Shown in pieces: positions 1 to 13,720 of a stretch of 64,000 bases of DNA (its first letter is position 1; each line of letters begins with the position of its first letter). The stretch is from positions 1-64,000 of the forward strand of contig JAIWWG010000122.1 in the NCBI GenBank assembly GCA_025435555.1, given 5' to 3'. Source of the DNA: Chytriomyces cf. hyalinus JEL632 (lineage: Eukaryota; Chytridiomycota; Chytridiomycetes; Chytridiales; Chytriomycetaceae). The notes beneath the pieces are model-generated. The model searched no databases. It saw only the letters and a list, made by a program, of their open reading frames with translations, and was not told the DNA's origin. A program made the position numbers and the translations under genes.

Positions 1-1
1 C

Positions 2-691
2 GTACGTAATGCTTTCGTTCAAGCCAAGCTGGATGACGAAGTCTACATGAGGCAACCTCCTGGATTTGAAGAGTACCCTTTTGGTAAAGATGTACCAACC
101 GTTCTAAAGCTTCTACGGGCATTGTACGGTACAAAGCAAGCTGCTAGAGCGTGGAACAAGACGTTTAGCAGTTCATTGAAAGATCTCGGTTTCAAGCCAA
201 GTGTCTTCGACCCATGTATTTTCACACGTGGGAAACTAACGGATAAGGATTTCATCATGTTAATCTTAATCGTGGACGATTTTCTGTGTGGTATTGCCAG
301 GAGCAACAAGTCTCTCTGGGCCAAGTTCGTTAAGGAGTTATCTGCCAAATTTGAAATCAAGGATTTAGGTGTAGTGGAACGTTTCGTCGGTATGCAAGTC
401 ATGAGGGACGAGTCTCGGATCTATCTATCACAGAAGCCATCTCTGGGTGAGATGCTAACTCATTTTGGCATGACGGAAGCTACTACAAGGGAAACGCCAA
501 TGGTAGGCACTCCAGTAGCACCTTCAGATGACAACGACACCACAACACAACCTTACAGGAGTCTCATTGGATGTCTCTTGTACCCTACTCAATGGACAAG
601 ACCAGACCTAGCCTTTGCTGTCGGTAGTCTTAGTAGATTCAATAATAAGCCAAGTGATGTTCACTGGAAGCACGCTACTCTGATGGAATAG
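2..691 (+). pseudogene. Ty1/copia retrotransposon pol fragment (reverse transcriptase, start of RNase H)
   Basis: The frame is open from the window edge, so the 5' part of the polyprotein lies outside. The product matches the copia-type reverse transcriptase: QAKLDDEVYMRQPPGF, LYGTKQAARAWN, then LILIVDDFL, where the V-D-D motif holds the catalytic aspartates, and KDLGVVERFVGMQV. The start of the linker to RNase H (RSLIGCLLYPTQWTRPDLAFAV) is present. The frame stops at 691, where RNase H should continue. A short downstream stretch (about 695-750) reads TDIHLSFHTVQNVEV, which resembles the last segment of copia RNase H (the KHIDIRxHFVR region). About 100 residues of RNase H therefore appear deleted. 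The LTR at 752 follows directly, consistent with this being the 3' end of one defective element. Confidence 0.9.
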
Positions 692-751
692 GGCCATTCA
701 CGTAGCAGCCCATCAAACTGACATTCATTTGTCTTTTCATACTGTCCAAAA

Positions 752-947
752 TGTTGAAGTCCCCGGCTGAGAGCCACCGCCCATGAGATTGTTGGGCGGC
801 ACTTGGGTGGTTCATGAGATTGTTTTATTGTCGTTCATTAGCCACCGGTTTTTCTTATTACATTTCTATCGGACTTTATTTTAAGTATTTATTTAACACG
901 GCATGTTCGGACGAATAAAGAATACTCTTTCACAAAAACTCAATACA
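752..947 (+). repeat. 3' LTR of the copia element
   Basis: The segment starts TGTTGAAGTCCCC and ends CTCAATACA, close to the TG...CA ends of LTRs. It is homologous over its whole length to an inverted copy at 26634-26820, which has perfect TG...CA ends and a 5-bp target duplication. Both copies share the core ATGAGATTG, CACTTGGGTGGTTCATGAGATT and GGCAT-TTCGGACGAATAAA. F-box/LRR-derived sequence resumes immediately after 947, so the element sits inside an F-box/LRR gene and has removed or displaced its 3' part. Confidence 0.8.
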
Positions 948-1480
948 AAAGTGCGCAAAACCGAACCAGAGAGCATATGGCGTCTCAGGTTCAGGGATGT
1001 ACTTGGGAGAGGACCAGCCAAACAGAAATTTCTGGGACTGCCATTGGCACGGCCAGGGAAGCTTGCAAACAAGAAAGCCTCGTTGATTGCCGTAAGGGTG
1101 TTGATTGGGAACGCATTCAAAGTGTTCACAGGATAATTCTCAAATGAGCCAGCTTGATGTGATTTGAACGCGAGTTCTAGCATGTTTGACAAGAATTCCT
1201 CCCAAAGGATGCTGGTGAAACGAGACAGAAGACTTCCACCCATTCGCGGACGCATCCAATGTGAACGAGGCCAATTAGATTCGTGAACGGACGGGCGGTC
1301 AACAGGTTGTTGAGCGCGGCAAATTCGTCGGTACTTTGCGACCTTGAACGGGCCCAGTTGCAGAAAGATGGGCACCAGCAGTTCAAATTTTTAAATGTGT
1401 TTTTTGTTCTGTTCAAAGGATTTGGGAAAGCAGCACGTGGCACTGGCGTTCCCATGACACGAGAAAACGACAAGAACGCG
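948..1480 (-). pseudogene. F-box/LRR gene, N-terminal fragment cut off by the copia element
   Basis: Reading the minus strand, the F-box core VPIFLQLGPFKVAKYRRI lies near 1340-1395. It is followed, in shifted frames, by the family linker LLTARPFTNLIGLVHIG, EVFCLVSPASFG and NALNAFPINTLTAINE. At least two frameshifts separate these pieces and the usual start (M-x-LPFE) is not intact. Homology stops at the LTR end at 947, shortly after the first LRR would begin (AGPLPS). It aligns best with the locus at 26-28 kb (same linker NALNAIPINLLTATSE). This is a dead fragment; its missing 3' part is not seen elsewhere in the window. Confidence 0.75.
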
Positions 1481-1789
1481 ACAAAGGATCAATGATATCG
1501 GACAGGCTGCTTTATTGCAGTATCATTAACGTCGAAATTGCGCGCATGGAATTAGTGCTCTGGATGTGCGCGATCCGACAAGGCACAATCGTGAGCGCAA
1601 ATGAGAAGGAAAGATTGAGAGATCCGGATCCATACTTCGCAAATTCAGCTCATTCAGATGTATTTACAAGACCGATGCACGTTCGGACACACTTAAAATT
1701 CAAAACTGTTTCTGCTGACTGCCCAACGCGACTTAAAAGGGTGCGCGGATTATTAACCCAAACCCATCTTCAGATACCCTTTATTCAGA
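1481..1789. other. Intergenic, no gene seen
   Basis: No conserved frame was found on either strand. The right end (about 1770-1790, TTTATTCAGACTacacactat) resembles the 3' flank of another array member at about 15640-15665, so it is probably the ancestral downstream flank of the F-box/LRR gene that follows. Confidence 0.5.
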
Positions 1790-3908
1790 CTACACACTAT
1801 CGTTCGATCGCAGGGCCTTCCAACGAAATGGAATCACCGGCTCATCCGCTGAGTGCTCTCGAAAACGTTGCGGCAAATCCCCTTCAAAACAGTTCCCGCT
1901 TAGATCCAACAGCTCCAACGCACCGCAATTATCAAAACTTCGAGAATCAACCCGTTGAGTTGGTTGTTGCTCAAATCCAATGTCTTGATGTATAGGCTGT
2001 TTCTAAACGACCACCACGGCAGTGCACCTTCAAAGCGGTTGTTGCTCAGATTCAAGTTTTCAAAAGATACATGACATGACATGAATTCATCAATGGGGCC
2101 GGACAACTGATTGTGGCTGAGGTTCACATTGTGTATGCAGCTCCGATTTCGCGTGTCTACTTGCAGGTGACCCGAGAATTGATTGTGATCCAGGTTCAGA
2201 GTGACTAAAAAGTGCCGATGCACAATGCTTTCTGGGATGGAACCAGACAATTGATTGTGGCTGAGGTCCAGCACGCGCAAATGGGTTAAAGGTTGCATGC
2301 CTTGGTGCAACTGACCAACAAGGTTGTTGTTGTTCAAATGAATACTGACGATACCGTGTGGCATGAAAACGCCAGGAGGAATCTCGCCAGTGAGCTGGTT
2401 GTGGCTGAGATTCAAAGTGCTCAGATGCTTTAGCCTTCCAATCGACTCTGGAATTTCATCACAGAAGTGATTGTGACTGAGATCTAAACCACCGAGAGAA
2501 GTCAAAAGTCCAATTTCCTTTGGCAAATGACCGCTCAGTCTGTTGTGTTGCAGCGAGAGATCACGGAGATACGCAAGCGAACAGATGGAATCCGGAAACG
2601 GGCCAGAGATTTGATTGCAGGAAAGACGCAAGCTCCACAAACGTGACAACTCGGCAATTTCCGCTGGTAGCGGACCAGTGAGATTATTTTTTTGGAGAAA
2701 CAGGTACCGGAGGCCTGTCAGTGATGTGATGTAGTTTGGAAGTCTCCCAGAGAGCTGGTTATCCGAAAGATCCAGATATGACAGAAGCAGCGAAGCATTG
2801 CCTTCTTGCACTGGATTCGACGCGACATTCAGTGAACTGAGATCAATCGATGCTGATGGAAACAGTGAGTTATTCCAGGATCAAAGTCATCATATGTGGC
2901 TTCCATACCGACATCTTTGACACTCGCGTCGTAAGTTGGTGGACTCTCACAGAGAATCAAGTTGCTTCCGAAATTCGCACTGTCAAGCAATGGCAGTCGG
3001 AAAATCGATTCAGGTACAGGACCGGAAAATCGATTCAGTTGGCACATCAGTGTCGTCAGTTGCATGCATCGACCAAGAGATTTCGGTATTGGCCCGTCCA
3101 GACCGTTTCTATACAATGACAACTCTTGCAGCTTGCTCATCCCCCCAAACATATCTGGCAGCGAACCAGAAAGCTTATTGTTCTGCAGATTCAACTTGAC
3201 CAAGTTCACCAAGTTTCCCAAACTTTCAGGAATGCAGCCAGTCACCTTGGTATTGGAAATGTCCAACACCTCCAGGTTGACCAAGTTCCCAAAACTTTCA
3301 GGAATGCAGCCAGTCAGCTTGGTTTTGGAAATGTCCAACACCTCCAGGTTGACCAAGTTCCCAAAACTGTCGGGTATCGCGCCGTCAAGAAGCGTGTCAC
3401 TCAGATCCAGTATCTTCAAGTGAACGAGATTTCCCAATTCCGACGGAAGAGGGCCAGTCACGCAATTTCCCTTCAAGTTCACATTCTTTGTGAGTTTCGT
3501 CATGTTACCGAGAGCGCGTGGAAGCGGGCCAGACAAGATGTGGCCTTTCAAGAATTCAAACAGGGACACTTCGTTGATTGTCTTGAGGGGGTTGATTGGA
3601 AGAACTTTCAGACTGCTGACGGGATACTTTTTGAATTTTCCAACTCTACGCCCAGTATTGATTGCATCGTCAACGTGGTTCTGCGCTATTGTCAAGAAGG
3701 CGTCCCCAAAGGTTTCAGGCGCAACGAAACAGAAGACTTCCACTCCTCCTTTGGTGTGTCCAATATGTGCGAGCCCAATCAGATTCGAGAATTGATGCAA
3801 TTTCAATACGTTGTTGAAGGAGCGGCAGACTCGTCGATACTTTGCGATCTTGAACGGATCGAGCTGCTGAAAGATCTGCAGCACGACTTCGAAGGGTAAG
3901 TTGTCCAT
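1790..3908 (-). pseudogene. F-box/LRR protein gene, two or three frameshifts
   Basis: The gene starts MDNLPFEVVLQIFQQLDPF at 3908, a textbook F-box that would bind Skp1 in an SCF ubiquitin ligase. The linker FSNLIGLAHIGH...EVFCFVAPETFG follows, then LRR block 1 with plant-type repeats (LxGxIPxSFGNLVNLEVLDIS, present in two near-identical tandem copies at about 3220-3370). A frameshift near 2830-2880 lies in the non-LRR island. LRR block 2 continues in another frame (2811-1905) with about ten repeats. The conserved tail (GNCFEGDLPQRF then PVIPFRW) is in a third frame and ends at a stop near 1790. Repaired length would be about 690 residues. The substrate is unknown. It may be a recent pseudogene or a functional gene with sequencing indels. 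Confidence 0.8.
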
Positions 3909-4103
3909 CTTTTGGTATATTTTTTACAGTTTATATTTATTGGACTTGGCAAAATGTTGGAGCTGTGCCTGCCCACCGAAACACAAACTCCGACTGTTTA
4001 CAAACCACCGCCAGTTTCTAACGCTGTTTCAGTTGCCAGTCCCTTTAAGGTACCATCGAATACTCGGGCTATTTATTTACTTTGCGCCAGATGCGAAAGC
4101 GAC

Positions 4104-6287
4104 TCAGCTTGCCTTCTGCCCATTTTCAGGAACTTTTTCTTCGCCTGTGCAACCACTAACATTTGTTTCCCTTCTCCCAACGAAAAGACACAGCCTGTGT
4201 GTCTGTCGACTGCATTCGAAACCGTTCTGGCATATCCCACTCAGATCCAACATCGCCAACTCGCTGCAACTAGCAATAGACGTGGGAATTAACCCACTGA
4301 AATGGTTCTTGCTCAAATCCAGCGACTTGATTTGTCTCATGCGTTTGAACTCCCGGGGAAGAGTGCCGTTGAAGCAATTGTTGCTCAGATTCAGGCTTTC
4401 GACAGACTTATTCCACATTATCGACGGATGAATAGGGCCTGATATCTGATTGTAGCTAAGGTTCATAGTTTGTAGGGAACATAGCTGCTTCGCACGCATT
4501 GACAGGAGGCCAGAGATCAATCCAGTCAATTGATTGTGGCTGAGGGCTAAGTTGTTCAGGACATTCGAATCACCGACATCCGGATGTGAGGAATCCACAA
4601 GGCTGTTGTTGTTTAAGATTATATCGGTGACTGCTGAAAGCATACCGATGCTGACTGGAATTTCGCCAGACAGCTGGTTGTGACTGAGATCCAGCTTCTG
4701 CAAAGCACGAAGGCTTCTTATTGATTCTGGAATTTCGCCGCAGAAGCGATTGTGACTGAGGTTGAGGATCTCAAGAGAGGTCAAAAGTCCGATGCCTGTC
4801 GGCAGCTGACCGGTTAGCTCAGTATGCAGCAATTTTAGAGACGTGAGATTCACAAGCGTGGTGAGAGACTTTGGAATACTGCCAACGAAAGAGTTCCGGC
4901 TGAGATGCAACTCTTCCAACGCGACAAGATCGGATATGGAGTCAGGGATCACGCCAGAGAATTGGTTTCTGGGCAGGAACAGAGTCCGTAAATTTGACAA
5001 CTCCCCAATGTCAGTTGGTAGCGGACCTTCGAGATTATTGTCATCCAGTTCGAGTGTTTCCAGGTTTTGCAGCGCAGTGATGGAGGTTGGAAGTCTCCCG
5101 GAGAGTCGATTGTGTGAAAGATTCAGCAAAGGCATAGATTGCGAAACTCCATCCTTTGCACGCGCAAGCCTGCTTTCTTCGATTTGATTTGATGCGGCAT
5201 TCAGTGATTCGAAATCAAGCGAAGCCGATGGAAATGGAGAAAATGTGGCAGTGGCATGAACAGTTGAAGTCAGTGACGCGTCTTCCATTCCGATGAGTTG
5301 TGCACCAACATTGCAAGTTGGCGAACTGTCCCAGATTACAAAGTTTCCTTCAAAATAAAATCTATGAAGCAACGGTAGTTGGAATATCGATCCAGGAATA
5401 CAACCCGAAAATAAGTTCTGTTCGCAATCCAGAGTCATCAGTTGCGCGCATTGACCAATGGATTCTGGTATAGGCCCTTACAATTGGTTGTAGCATAAAC
5501 ACAGATTTCGCAGTTTGGTCATCCCTCCAAACATATCTGGCAGCTGGCCCGAAAGATTGTTGCGCCACAGATTCAAATCGACCAACTGGACCGAATTCTC
5601 AAAACTCGCAGGAATGGAGCCTGTCAGCCTGGTGCGAGAAATATTCAAGAACTCCAGGTTGACCAAGTTCCCAAAACTATCGGGTATTGATTCATCAAGA
5701 AACCCGCCAGCAAGATTCAGATTCCTCAAATTGACGAGATTGGCCAAGTCCGACAGGATTGGGCCGGTCATGTCATTGCCAAATAAATTCAAATCCGTCA
5801 GTTTCGTCAGTTCGCCAAAACTGCGCGGAATGGGGCCAGACAGCGTGTGGCCTTTCAAGTCCAGCGACGTCAATTGAGTAAGGCTGCCGATTGCGCTAGG
5901 CAGCGGACCAGCCAACCGACGCGGTTTACTCGGGGAATGAAATACACACGGAAGGGGCTTCCAAAAATGGAAGCCTCGGTGGTTGCTGTGTGAGGGTTGA
6001 TTGGAACCGCAGTCAGAGTGTTTGCAGGAAATACCTCGACCTCTACGGCACCGAATGAACTCTGCACGTTTGCCAAATAACTCCTCCCCAAAACCTGCTG
6101 GCGTAACGAGGCAGAACATGTCCCGCTTGGTCCCCCGTGTGTGCATTGAAGGTGAGCCCAATATGAACGGGTCAACACATTGTCAAAGGCACGGCAGACT
6201 CGCCGATACTTTGCGACCTTGAACGGGTTCCAGCTGCAGAAAGATTTTGAGCAGGACTTCGTTGCAGATGCAGTGACCTCGGTTCAT
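4104..6287 (-). pseudogene. F-box/LRR protein gene with frameshifted F-box and in-frame stop
   Basis: A start near 6287 leads into EVLLKIFLQLEP, the F-box first half. A frameshift breaks the helix that normally reads FKVAKYRRVCRAF. The linker (DMFCLVTPAGFGEELF) and LRR block 1 are in the 5478-6161 frame, which ends at a TAA exactly where paralogs read NxLEGPIP. The same frame resumes at once (GPIPESIGQCAQLMTLDCEQN), so this is a single nonsense change. The island (GMEDAS...SASLDFESLNAASNQ) and LRR block 2 continue to about 4200. A last frameshift puts the C-terminal tail (DMPERFRMQ, FRWEKG) out of frame. Architecture and length match the intact member at 23380-25284. Confidence 0.8.
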
Positions 6288-6464
6288 TTGGAAGCACAGA
6301 TAATTAAATATTGGATGAAAAAATGTAGAACATGGTCAACTCAGTGGACTTGGCACAGCATTCGGACGTTCAAAAGAGAGAATGGCAGTTGGACGCGTAT
6401 CCATTGTTCATACGCGGAAGTTCTTAAATTCAACTGTTTTTATTGGAGAAGAGATACAAACGTT

Positions 6465-9036
<2,572 letters not shown>

Positions 9037-9307
9037 TCTTGGGGTTATTCGATTGTGGGAAGGTAACGAGTGTTTTCTATCTTTTTTATTGTATCCACGT
9101 TTGCTGAATAGATTTCAAATGCAAAATGAGTGCCAGGAAAGACGGATCGGAACAGCCATTCCCGGATCTATAAACACTATCCCTTGGATTAGCTCCACCT
9201 GCGGAATTGCCGAACGCGTGACGAGAAATTGTCGTCACCTCTGCTGGAGTCATACAACTCAAGAAAACATTTTATTTAGCCATCCCACCACCAGCTATAT
9301 CCGACGA
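9037..9307. promoter_or_regulatory. Upstream region of katG
   Basis: This 271-bp stretch lies between the katG start (9036) and the tail of an LRR fragment (9308), and must hold the katG promoter. It contains no conserved frame. No specific binding site could be recognised with confidence. Confidence 0.3.
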
Positions 9308-9570
9308 CTAAGATTCGCTATTAACCATCTGCCAACGCAACTGAACCACTGATTTTTCTGCCGACTGAGTTTGAAAACGTTCCGGCAAGTCCCCTTCAAA
9401 ACAATTTCCACTCAGATCAAGCTGCCCCAAATGACGACACCGATTAAGACTCTCAGGAATCAACCCACTGAGCTGATTGTTGCTCAGATCGAGCGTCTTG
9501 ATTCGTTTGTCCATGTCTTCGAACGTCTCTGTGAAAGCTTCGAGTCACATGAAGTTGTTGCGGTTAGTTA
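9308..9570 (-). pseudogene. F-box/LRR gene, C-terminal fragment
   Basis: Minus-strand reading gives the last two LRRs (MDKRIKTLDLSNNQLSGLIP, HLGQLDLSGNCFEGDLPERF) followed by the family tail VVQLRWQ. Upstream, a degraded repeat (NRNNF) leads straight into retroelement sequence at about 9556. The N-terminal part of an F-box/LRR gene in the same orientation lies 3.4 kb away at 12958-13471. The two may be the ends of one gene split by the retroelement block between them, with about 450 residues lost. Confidence 0.75.
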
Positions 9571-9839
9571 GTGCTGGCATTTTTGTTGATTTCAAATGTT
9601 TTTTCTCGAAGTTTCTCTATTTCTTATTTCGGTATTTAAGCGAGAGGTCTTTGGGTGCACACGTTACCGCATTTAACCAGTAAAGTGTGCAGGTATGATT
9701 CCCCTTCCTCTTGAATAAACCGACCGCATTTAACCAGTAACGTGTGCAGATAGTTACTACGAAAACTTACCAGATTAAGAGTCTGACTCTCGCGTGATTG
9801 ATAGCTACGAGTCTACGATACAAATTGATCAACATCGAA
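9556..9839 (+). repeat. Candidate LTR/leader of a copia element, with a 27-bp direct repeat
   Basis: The region between the LRR fragment and the gag start has a TATA-like TATTTAAG near 9632. A 27-bp unit, ACCGCATTTAACCAGTAA followed by A or C and GTGTGCAG, occurs twice, at 9666-9692 and 9723-9749. Position and composition suggest promoter or untranslated leader of the element whose gag begins at 9840. Exact LTR ends and the primer-binding site were not resolved. Confidence 0.45.
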
Positions 9840-10738
9840 ATGGCAAACAAAGACACCAACAGTTACCTCAAAAAGCTTCTGGATGAGCGTGACACTACCA
9901 TTGGTCTGAACAACTACAACCACTTGGCTAAGTGGGACTACAAGCTTCGTTGCAAGGTCATGGATGATGAAGTGGATGGCAACAATATGATACTCATCCT
10001 CGATGGTACGATGGCCAGACCTGCTCCAGGTTCCAATGCTGAGATTATCAAGTCCTGGGAGATAAAGGATCGAAAGGTCAGAAGGATTCTGCTTGGCAGA
10101 GTTGATGAAACACTGTACCATATCACTACCGGTGCTGGAGTTGCTACAGCTCACGAAATGTACAAGGCTATTCAGTCGTGCTATCCTTGCTGTTGTTGGT
10201 GGTGAAGACCTAGACAATCTGTTGGTCCAAATGAAGTCCTACAAGCAAACAAGTGATGAGACAGGATGGACTTCCAAGCTGGAAGATTATCTACGCATCA
10301 AGCAAGATAAGATTGGGTTCTACAATGCAGCAGCAAGAATGGCTGGTAGTACAGAACTCGATGAGAAGGCCCAGATTCGTGATTTGGTCAAGGGTCTCGA
10401 AAACGGTATATGGCTGATGTTCAAGTCAACCTGGGATCCTGTACCACCTGGAAAAACGTTAGCAAACTTCTTGGAAGAAGTACGACTGATAAACACAAAC
10501 CGAATGGGAAGCCAGACTTCGTATGCAAGGTTCAATCTACTCTGACTAGAAAGGGCGACAAGCATGGGCATGAATCTGAGGAGAAAAGTCACAACAAGTC
10601 CAAGGGATTGAAAGGCAAATGGGATTGTGATTCAAGACAAACCAGTGACAAGAGAAAGACTGGAAACGGCCCAAGAGAAAATCGAGCCGATGATGGTAGC
10701 ACCAGAGACCTGTCAAACGTCTGTTGTCATCACTGTGG
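9840..10738 (+). pseudogene. Copia-type gag fragment, frameshifted
   Basis: The frame opens MANKDTNSYLKKLLDE and continues with features of copia Gag (UBN2-like): LNNYNHLAKWDYKLRCKVM, WEIKDRKVRRILLGRVDETL, then after a shift near 10175 VGGEDLDNLLVQMKSYKQ, DYLRIKQDKIGFYNAAARM and WDPVPPGKTLANFLEEVRL. A second shift leads to a basic stretch and the start of a zinc knuckle (NVCCHHCG) at about 10720. The knuckle is cut at the 21-bp repeat at 10739. It may belong to the same family as the pol fragment at the left edge; no pol follows here. Confidence 0.7.
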
Positions 10739-10759
10739 TGTCGGTACAAATGGTGGTGG
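10739..10759 (+). repeat. 21-bp direct repeat, copy 1
   Basis: TGTCGGTACAAATGGTGGTGG, repeated exactly at 11640-11660. The pair brackets the gag-like insert of about 880 bp. It is too long for an ordinary retrotransposon target duplication and could reflect template switching or homology-driven insertion. Confidence 0.7.
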
Positions 10760-11629
10760 GGGCATAGTCCCTGTTGTCCTGTGGTATGACCTCCAGGACG
10801 CCGGCGTTTGAACTTCACCGACAACATGGCATCTATTTCTGGCGTGTAGCCTTTGTAGATGATGTAGTGGCGTTTACGTAGCTCGTGCCAGGCCATCCTG
10901 TCGATTGGGAACTTCCCCTGTGTAGCCGTCCAGCAACGGTCCCATTCAGACACCATGTCGATGCTATTTTGAGAGTTGGACTGGAGGAACAGCTTGTTGA
11001 GCATTGCACCGAAGTGGTTGCACTGGGCAATGGTCACCGACGAGTCGACTGGGTCAATGGACTCCTTGAGCAGTGAAACCCATTGACTGTGGGCTCTCTC
11101 CATCGATTCAAATCGTTTCATCAGAGGGTCAAGAGCCTGGCGTCGAAGGGAGAACATTTTAGTGTTGAGGTCCATCTCATGCCTCTGAGAGTCAAGACTA
11201 AACTTAGCTCGATCATAGGCTGTCTGTGCAACCTGGGCTGCTCTACGAAGTTCCTGAAGGGCCTCAGCATCGATAGGAGCTTCGACAGCTTCGTCCTCAG
11301 CAGTAGTAGCAGCCTGCAGGGCACCCTGACTGCCAGCCAGCAAGACTTCGTGGCATTCCCTGGCAACTCGTTCAGCAGCCGTGACAAGTCCTCAGTTGCT
11401 CCGTCTCGAAGTTGAGGAAGGTCTGGCCTTGAGTTGGACGGTCTGTGAGGGGGTTGAAGCAGCATCTGGCATCGGTACGATCAGGTTCCTCAACGTAGAT
11501 GATTCCAAAGTAGCCGTAGTCACGACCAGCTCTGAGGAGGAGGTTCCTCTTGAACTCAGCAAAGTCAGCAGCGCTTGCCAACGCCGGTAGAGGTCTCAGG
11601 CTCGTCGATTCAGATCGTTTGGAGTACAT
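10760..11629 (-). pseudogene. Gag-like reading frame of a second retroelement
   Basis: On the minus strand a start at 11629 gives MYSKRSESTSLRPLPALASA, then ADFAEFKRNLLLRAGRDYGYFG. After one or two frameshifts near 11350-11400 comes a helical segment (RRAAQVAQTAYDRAKFSLDS, RFESMERAHSQWVSLLKESI) and EWDRCWTATQGKFPIDRMAW. The N-terminal half and the helix-rich composition resemble Gag proteins of fungal LTR retrotransposons, but no zinc knuckle, protease or polymerase follows. It is inserted antisense into the zinc-knuckle region of the copia gag. Confidence 0.55.
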
Positions 11630-11639
11630 AGTGTAGTTG

Positions 11640-11660
11640 TGTCGGTACAAATGGTGGTGG
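11640..11660 (+). repeat. 21-bp direct repeat, copy 2
   Basis: Exact second copy of the 21-mer at 10739. It ends the gag-like insert, 11 bp upstream of the insert's minus-strand start codon at 11629. Confidence 0.7.
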
Positions 11661-12957
11661 CACGCTGTACGAGGGTTTGTGACTTGAGGACTAGGTGCTA
11701 CAATGAATTTTTTCACGGTAGAAATTATAAAGAACCGAGATGGAAATCCCCCAAACGTCCCCAAGGACTAGTTGGGCCTTTACCAATCCAAAAAGTTACG
11801 ATTTGAATAAGAAACTATCCAACCAACGTCCAAAGTGCATATGACTGTATCCTTGGACCTCTGACGGGGACTCTCCCACCTGGGTAGGGAGCCATGGGTC
11901 CAAGTAACGGTGTACAGGTAAGCAGCGCTGCCTGCTGTCCATGTACGTTTCAGTGTGTCAGTTTGACTGTGGTGTACTAACTTTGAACTTTGCTTATGCA
12001 AGATCTGGGTCCTCAAGTGGCGCCTATCCAGGCTCAAACCTTCGTTTCAACTACACAAGCTATGTACTGGTGTGTTTCTGCCGAATGCTTGGTGTTGCAG
12101 GTAGTTTGGCTTAGTACTGTTGGTATTCTCTAGAGTGATAGAGTCTGGCACCTTATGACTACTTGGTGAGGGTGTCATGTGATGGTGTGTTATTGTGGTG
12201 GATCGTTTAAGGTCCCAACTTTGTGCAAATAAAGCTTTATTGGGGTCTTGGCAAGATGCCTCACAACTTCTCATCCAGTGACCATAAATAGCCGTGGATG
12301 GCACGTGGGTGCTCGTAGGACTTGGCAGATGTGCCAGAGACCTGTGTGTGTGATCGACGGTGTGTTACCATCCCCGTGGCTTGTCTATATTTACACAAAG
12401 TCATGTGTATTTCACATCTTTGTTATGTATGGGGTCTGCAGGTGCTCAAACACCTGTTTCCCACATCTTCATGCATTCCAGAGATTTTGAGCTCTCCTTT
12501 ATGTTGAGTACATGAGGAGACCGCTGGTCCACCTTGACCAGGATCTGCAATACATTTCCAAACACAATGTGACGTGGCTTGTTATTACATGAGTTCGGTG
12601 GTAACACCTCAGATCTATGTGCAAATGCAAAGTAATTTTGCCATCCACTCAGGAATGTCACGATAGAACCAATTGTGTTCAAGACTGACTGGCAGACAGG
12701 TCACCTGACCAGACGTTTGACGACGCATTTTTCAGTTGTGGTTTGTGACTTGATGGGTGATGATACCGCTGGAAATATTGAATGTGTGAACCTGGTAATC
12801 CGATTCGCTCCCCTTCTCCCAAAGAAACAGGATAGCTGGCTTCTTTCCGGCAATCAACGTCCAGCGTGCAAGCCGGTTCATGAATGATGTTGAAGTTCAA
12901 TTTCCAAGATAGTCGCGGCCAGCGTGTAATTTGACGTGGCTTATATTTGAGTGAAGA
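11661..12957. other. Retroelement-derived non-coding stretch
   Basis: No conserved protein frame was found in about 1.3 kb. A 13-mer, GTTTGTGACTTGA, occurs at 11675 and again at 12741, near the two ends. This could mark remnants of LTRs flanking a leader region of the gag-like element on the minus strand. The stretch separates retroelement relics from an F-box fragment that is truncated at about 12958. Confidence 0.35.
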
Positions 12958-13471
12958 ATTCAATTCCGCAAGTACGTGTGGCGTTGAAGAATGGGGGCAG
13001 AAAACTTATAGTCTTTCAACTCCAGGGATGTCAGTTGCTTCAGGCAGCCGATAGTGCTTGGCAGTGGACCAACAAAGCAGAATGGTTTAATCCGACAATT
13101 GACTTCTGAAGGGAAACATTCCAAAAGGGAATTGGCATTACTTGGTGTGAGATGAAGAACTGGGAAATCATCCGGAGTTTGCAAGGGAGACTTGTGAGAT
13201 CGATAGTGCTCTAAGACTTTTGTCTGGATTTGATCCAAGAAATCCTTTCCAAACGATGCAGGTGTAACAAAGCAGAAGACATCTTCAATTGCTCACTTCA
13301 TTGTTTGGGGGGAAGTGTCCAATGTGAACCAGGCCAATCAGTTGCGAAAAGGGAGGACCAGTGAGCAGGCTGTTGAAGGAGCGGCAGACTCACCAGTACT
13401 GTCCACTTGAATGGATCCAGCTGCAGAAAGATTTGGAGCCTGATATTGAAGGGCAGGTTGAGCAGATGCAT
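12958..13471 (-). pseudogene. F-box/LRR gene, N-terminal fragment
   Basis: The start MHLLNLPFNIRLQIFLQLDPF at 13471 is an intact F-box first half. A frameshift follows, and the linker appears in other frames (FATDWPGSHW for the usual LIGLVHIGH; SLLECFPSEVN). LRR 1 (VGPLPSTIGCLKQLTSLELK) is the last recognisable part before homology ends at about 12970. It most resembles the loci at 23.4-25.3 kb and 28-30 kb. It is a truncated relic facing the retroelement block. Confidence 0.7.
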
Positions 13472-13539
13472 GTGTCTTTTTGTTTTTTGTTTTCAAGAGA
13501 AAATTTTACCTGCTAGAACCCATTTTGGGAATCTTTTTA

Positions 13540-13688
13540 GGGGAAATTACATAAATAGGCCCAATTTCGAAAATAAATACAGAAATAGGCCGAGTATGAA
13601 ACTATTTACAGAAACAGGCCAACACGCAAATTAATTACACAAATAGGCCAACGCGCAAACTATTTACAAAAATAGGCTGAGGCACATG
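13540..13688 (+). repeat. MULE terminal inverted repeat, left
   Basis: Left inverted repeat. It differs from the reverse complement of 15489-15637 at only a few bases. It contains the sub-repeats TACATAAATAGGCC, TACAGAAATAGGCC, TACAGAAACAGGCC, TACACAAATAGGCC and TACAAAAATAGGCT, likely transposase binding sites. Confidence 0.9.
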
Positions 13689-13720
13689 AATTTGAATAAA
13701 TTGTCTTTATTACTTTCAAA

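Noticed and set aside
3126-3899. Long plus-strand frame of 257 codons
   Set aside because: It is the antisense shadow of the F-box/LRR gene at 1790-3908; LRR repeats keep both strands open and the translation has no family features.
4104-4431. Plus-strand frames at 3901-4431 as separate genes
   Set aside because: They overlap the LRR tail and downstream flank; no homology or start context supports them.
11661-12957. Complete LTR retrotransposon in the 9.8-13 kb block
   Set aside because: No protease, integrase or polymerase frame and no matching LTR pair could be identified; only gag-like relics are supported.
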